The notes beneath the pieces are model-generated. The model made no database searches, had not been told where the DNA came from, and saw only the letters and a list, made by a program, of their open reading frames with translations. 64,000 nucleotides of DNA from Aplysia californica. Its lineage: Eukaryota > Mollusca > Gastropoda > Aplysiida > Aplysiidae. This document shows, in pieces, positions 1 to 64,000 of this stretch; positions within the stretch are counted from its first letter, which is position 1; each line of letters opens with the position of its first letter. The position numbers and the translations under genes were made by a program. Location: contig NW_004797759.1 in NCBI RefSeq assembly GCF_000002075.1, positions 365,230 through 429,229 of the forward strand. The letters run 5' to 3'.

Positions 1-111
1 AAAATCAGCGACAAAATAAAAATTACAAACGAAATACAAACCAACAGCAACAACACCAACAAAGACAACAACAATGGGGCTACTTTCGATTGGGGCCTCA
101 GATGGGAATGG

Positions 112-212
112 TTTGTTTCCTTTATCTTGATCAGTCCTGCCTAAGACGGCCACCTGTCTTATACGGCCACTTTTCTCCTTGTCAATGGGTGGCCGTCTTA
201 CACAGGTTTGAC
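112..212 (-). mobile_element. DNA-transposon end fragment
   Basis: Read on the minus strand it begins CAGTCAAACCTGTGTAAGAC and repeats GGCCACC-type blocks, like 38830-39025. The remainder of the first 834 bases contains no recognised exon or element. Confidence 0.45.
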
Positions 213-834
213 TGTATTTATACGTTTTGAAAATACAGGGGAAAAGGGCTTCAGTCACAACTTTACTTTTTTACCTCTGTCTGTTTTGGTCTACTGTGTC
301 TCTGTGTGGGTTGTTCCATTTAGTCAGGCAATACCTCTTTTGTCAGAAACAGCAATAGTCATGTACTACCAACAACAGTTGTTTCTGGAAAAACAGTGGC
401 AGCATTACATATGAACTCATGAAGGAAACACAGAGGTTCTCAATGTTTTTCATGTTATTAAGGCTGTTTTTCTACTGAGGTCTTCAATTAATTATATAAA
501 AATAACTTCTTTTTTTTCCATTTGTTGATACAATTCAGTCATGAATATGTGAGGCATAAGTCACCCTTGCATGTGAAAGATAAGTAGTTAGAAACATTTT
601 TAGAATTGACATTAGCAGAAGAAAGAAACTTGCAAAGAGAGTGATTGAAAGCCTGCAATACCTTCTCATCATGCTTCTCTAATTGCTTCTAACCGCCCCC
701 TCTCCCCCCCCCCCCACACACACTTGCACAACATCCACATCCTCCATCTCTGGACCCCAGATACTTCCATCAAAAGACCTCTGTAAGTATACCATTTTCA
801 AATGTCTAAATGCTCGTTGTTTTTCTTCTTCTAG

Positions 835-62850
<62,016 letters not shown>

Positions 62851-62904
62851 GTATGTACCACTGACAGAACTACAGGCTTTAATTTTTTTTTGGGGGGGTA
62901 AGTG

Positions 62905-62975
62905 TTTTATGGCTCTGCGCGCTCATATGACCTTATGCAGTTGTGAGTGCCATCAAACACTTGCCGAAAAAAGCG
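62905..62975. mobile_element. S1-type SINE tail, foldback form
   Basis: GTAAGTGTTTTATGGC at the left pairs with GCCATCAAACACTTGC at the right around GCGCTCATATGACCTTATGC, so the tail alone forms a stem-loop. Confidence 0.5.
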
Positions 62976-63031
62976 AGGAGAGCCATGCTGAGACTGTGTA
63001 CTGGCTGCATGCAGTGCGCCAAGGCTGAAAT

Positions 63032-63472
63032 ATATGTGAGACAGAGTGGTGAAATCAGGCGCTCATCAAAACAATGAAACAAAAGACCAGCATTTTTCTG
63101 AATGTTGGGCATTTTTTCAAGAATTTAATTCTTTTTTGGCTCAACACATTTTATATACATTTGAAACACATTTCTGTATAGAAGTTTCTGACAATCGTTG
63201 ATTAAAGGCACAAAACATATAAATTTACAGTTTCAAAGGACTCTCAAGCTTTGGAAGTCACCAATCTTTGGCAGCCATTTTCTCCCTAATTTTACTTCTG
63301 AAACCAGACGACCCCATCTCCTTCAATCACAAATATCTCAAGTTCTATTCAAGATAAGTGAGTAGTTTTTTCTTGGAAACATAAACCTGTAGACAAGTTT
63401 TAAGATGATACCCAATAACCCCACATGCTAAAAAATTGAGGCGCGCCTGATTCCACAACGTCGTGACACATG
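63032..63472 (-). mobile_element. MITE-A copy 15
   Basis: Full length, reverse orientation; the right end CGTCGTGACACATG is well preserved. Confidence 0.77.
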
Positions 63473-63924
63473 TTGTGGGCAAGCTGTTCAAACGTTCTAG
63501 GAAGGCCTGAAGGCAAAATTTGGGAAGAGAATGAATTGTTTCATTCTGCAACAACTTATTTATGCATCTTTTCTTGCTTTTTTCAACATCTAAATTTGAA
63601 TTTTTACAAAATATTATTAATTTTGAGCAAGCACTTGCAACAGACGCCGCTGATGAAGAAACTGCAATTCAAACATTGCATATTTCTGTCACTGGGCCGA
63701 ATCAGGCTGGGAGGAATTAACAATTTCCTTTGATGGACAAAATATGGATAATAGAAAATATAGTGAAATTCACCTTCAATTTCATGAGAGTTATTCCTCT
63801 CACATAAGGGTGAATTTATTAATTTCCATCGATAGAGAAGCTAGTTAATGATTTGTTACCAAGATTTCATTGTGTCTGCTTCCAATATGAACTTACCCAC
63901 CCAGTGGGCCTTATTAATAACAAT
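63473..63924. other. Intron stretch, nothing recognised
   Basis: No MAM-like exon, SINE or shared repeat seen, so the next exon of the gene must lie beyond the window. Confidence 0.45.
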
Positions 63925-64000
63925 GAAATAAATAGCTTTTGTATAGTGCATAGTCCTGCTCGGCAGCAAGCTCTGTGCACATTACGTTGTATTAGAAAAA
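63925..64000 (-). mobile_element. LINE 3' terminus, runs off the window
   Basis: AAATAAATAGC-TTT and GTGCACATTACGTTG align with the 3' region of the LINE at 52115-53948 (AAATAGCATTTATACTGCGC, GCGCATTACAATG). Confidence 0.55.

Noticed and set aside
761-782. Possible 22-nt micro-exon (ccccag | atacttcc ... ct | gtaagt) before exon 1a.
   Set aside because: The donor is good and the frame joins exon 1a (I-L-P-S-K-D-L-S), but the entry phase would be 0 while every preceding module or linker border here is phase 1. No other AG lies in the upstream open stretch. Needs cDNA.

Overview
The window is a eukaryotic, intron-rich stretch of an invertebrate nuclear genome. I infer a mollusc or other lophotrochozoan from the gene architecture and the repeat load, not from any diagnostic marker. 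One protein-coding host gene crosses the whole window on the + strand. It encodes a very long tandem array of MAM domains (extracellular adhesion or receptor modules). I could read 38 exons from their splice sites and conserved motifs. They stay in one frame for 5,598 nt (1,866 codons) and encode MAM modules 1-10 plus the second half of module 11. Neither the start codon nor the stop codon of the gene lies in the window, so it continues on both sides. A sequencing gap (59590-60433) probably hides one exon of module 11.

Each MAM module (about 160 residues, four Cys) is cut into two to four exons. Every module border carries a phase-1 intron except the border between modules 10 and 11, where one exon crosses it. 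Typical pieces are: a (C-D-F-E ... D-H-T), b (G-H-Y-x-Y-x-E ... C-x-S-F-W-Y-H-M-x-G), c (L-W ... G-N-Q-G-x-x-W) and d (F-E-x-x-x-G ... G-D-I-A-I-D-D-I ... C). Introns have been lost or moved in individual modules. Two Pro/Ser/Thr-rich linker exons (after modules 2 and 8) and a Thr/Ala/Pro tail on module 5 separate blocks of modules.

The introns are packed with mobile DNA: a Tc1/mariner-like element with a damaged catalytic triad (10521-12023); about fifteen copies of one roughly 440-bp terminal-inverted-repeat element (called MITE-A here), four of them head to tail in the first intron; three smaller MITE families (B, C, D); a 1.55-kb hAT-like element with a perfect 8-bp target duplication and internal 280-bp tandem repeats (28521-30074); several piggyBac-like elements bounded by TTAA, one with a 72-bp near-perfect palindrome at its core; tRNA-derived and other SINEs; and at least eight LINE fragments, one nested inside a MITE-A copy and one itself interrupted by a MITE-D copy. 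Simple repeats are abundant.

The most unusual signals are at exon edges. The last bases and 5' splice site of exon 9a are the first unit of an eight-copy tandem array (45818-46375). Similar short duplications of a donor (21269-21415) and an acceptor (25953-26106) occur at two other exons. A copy of the module-6 donor region lies in the module-5 intron, and those two modules share paralogous intron sequence.
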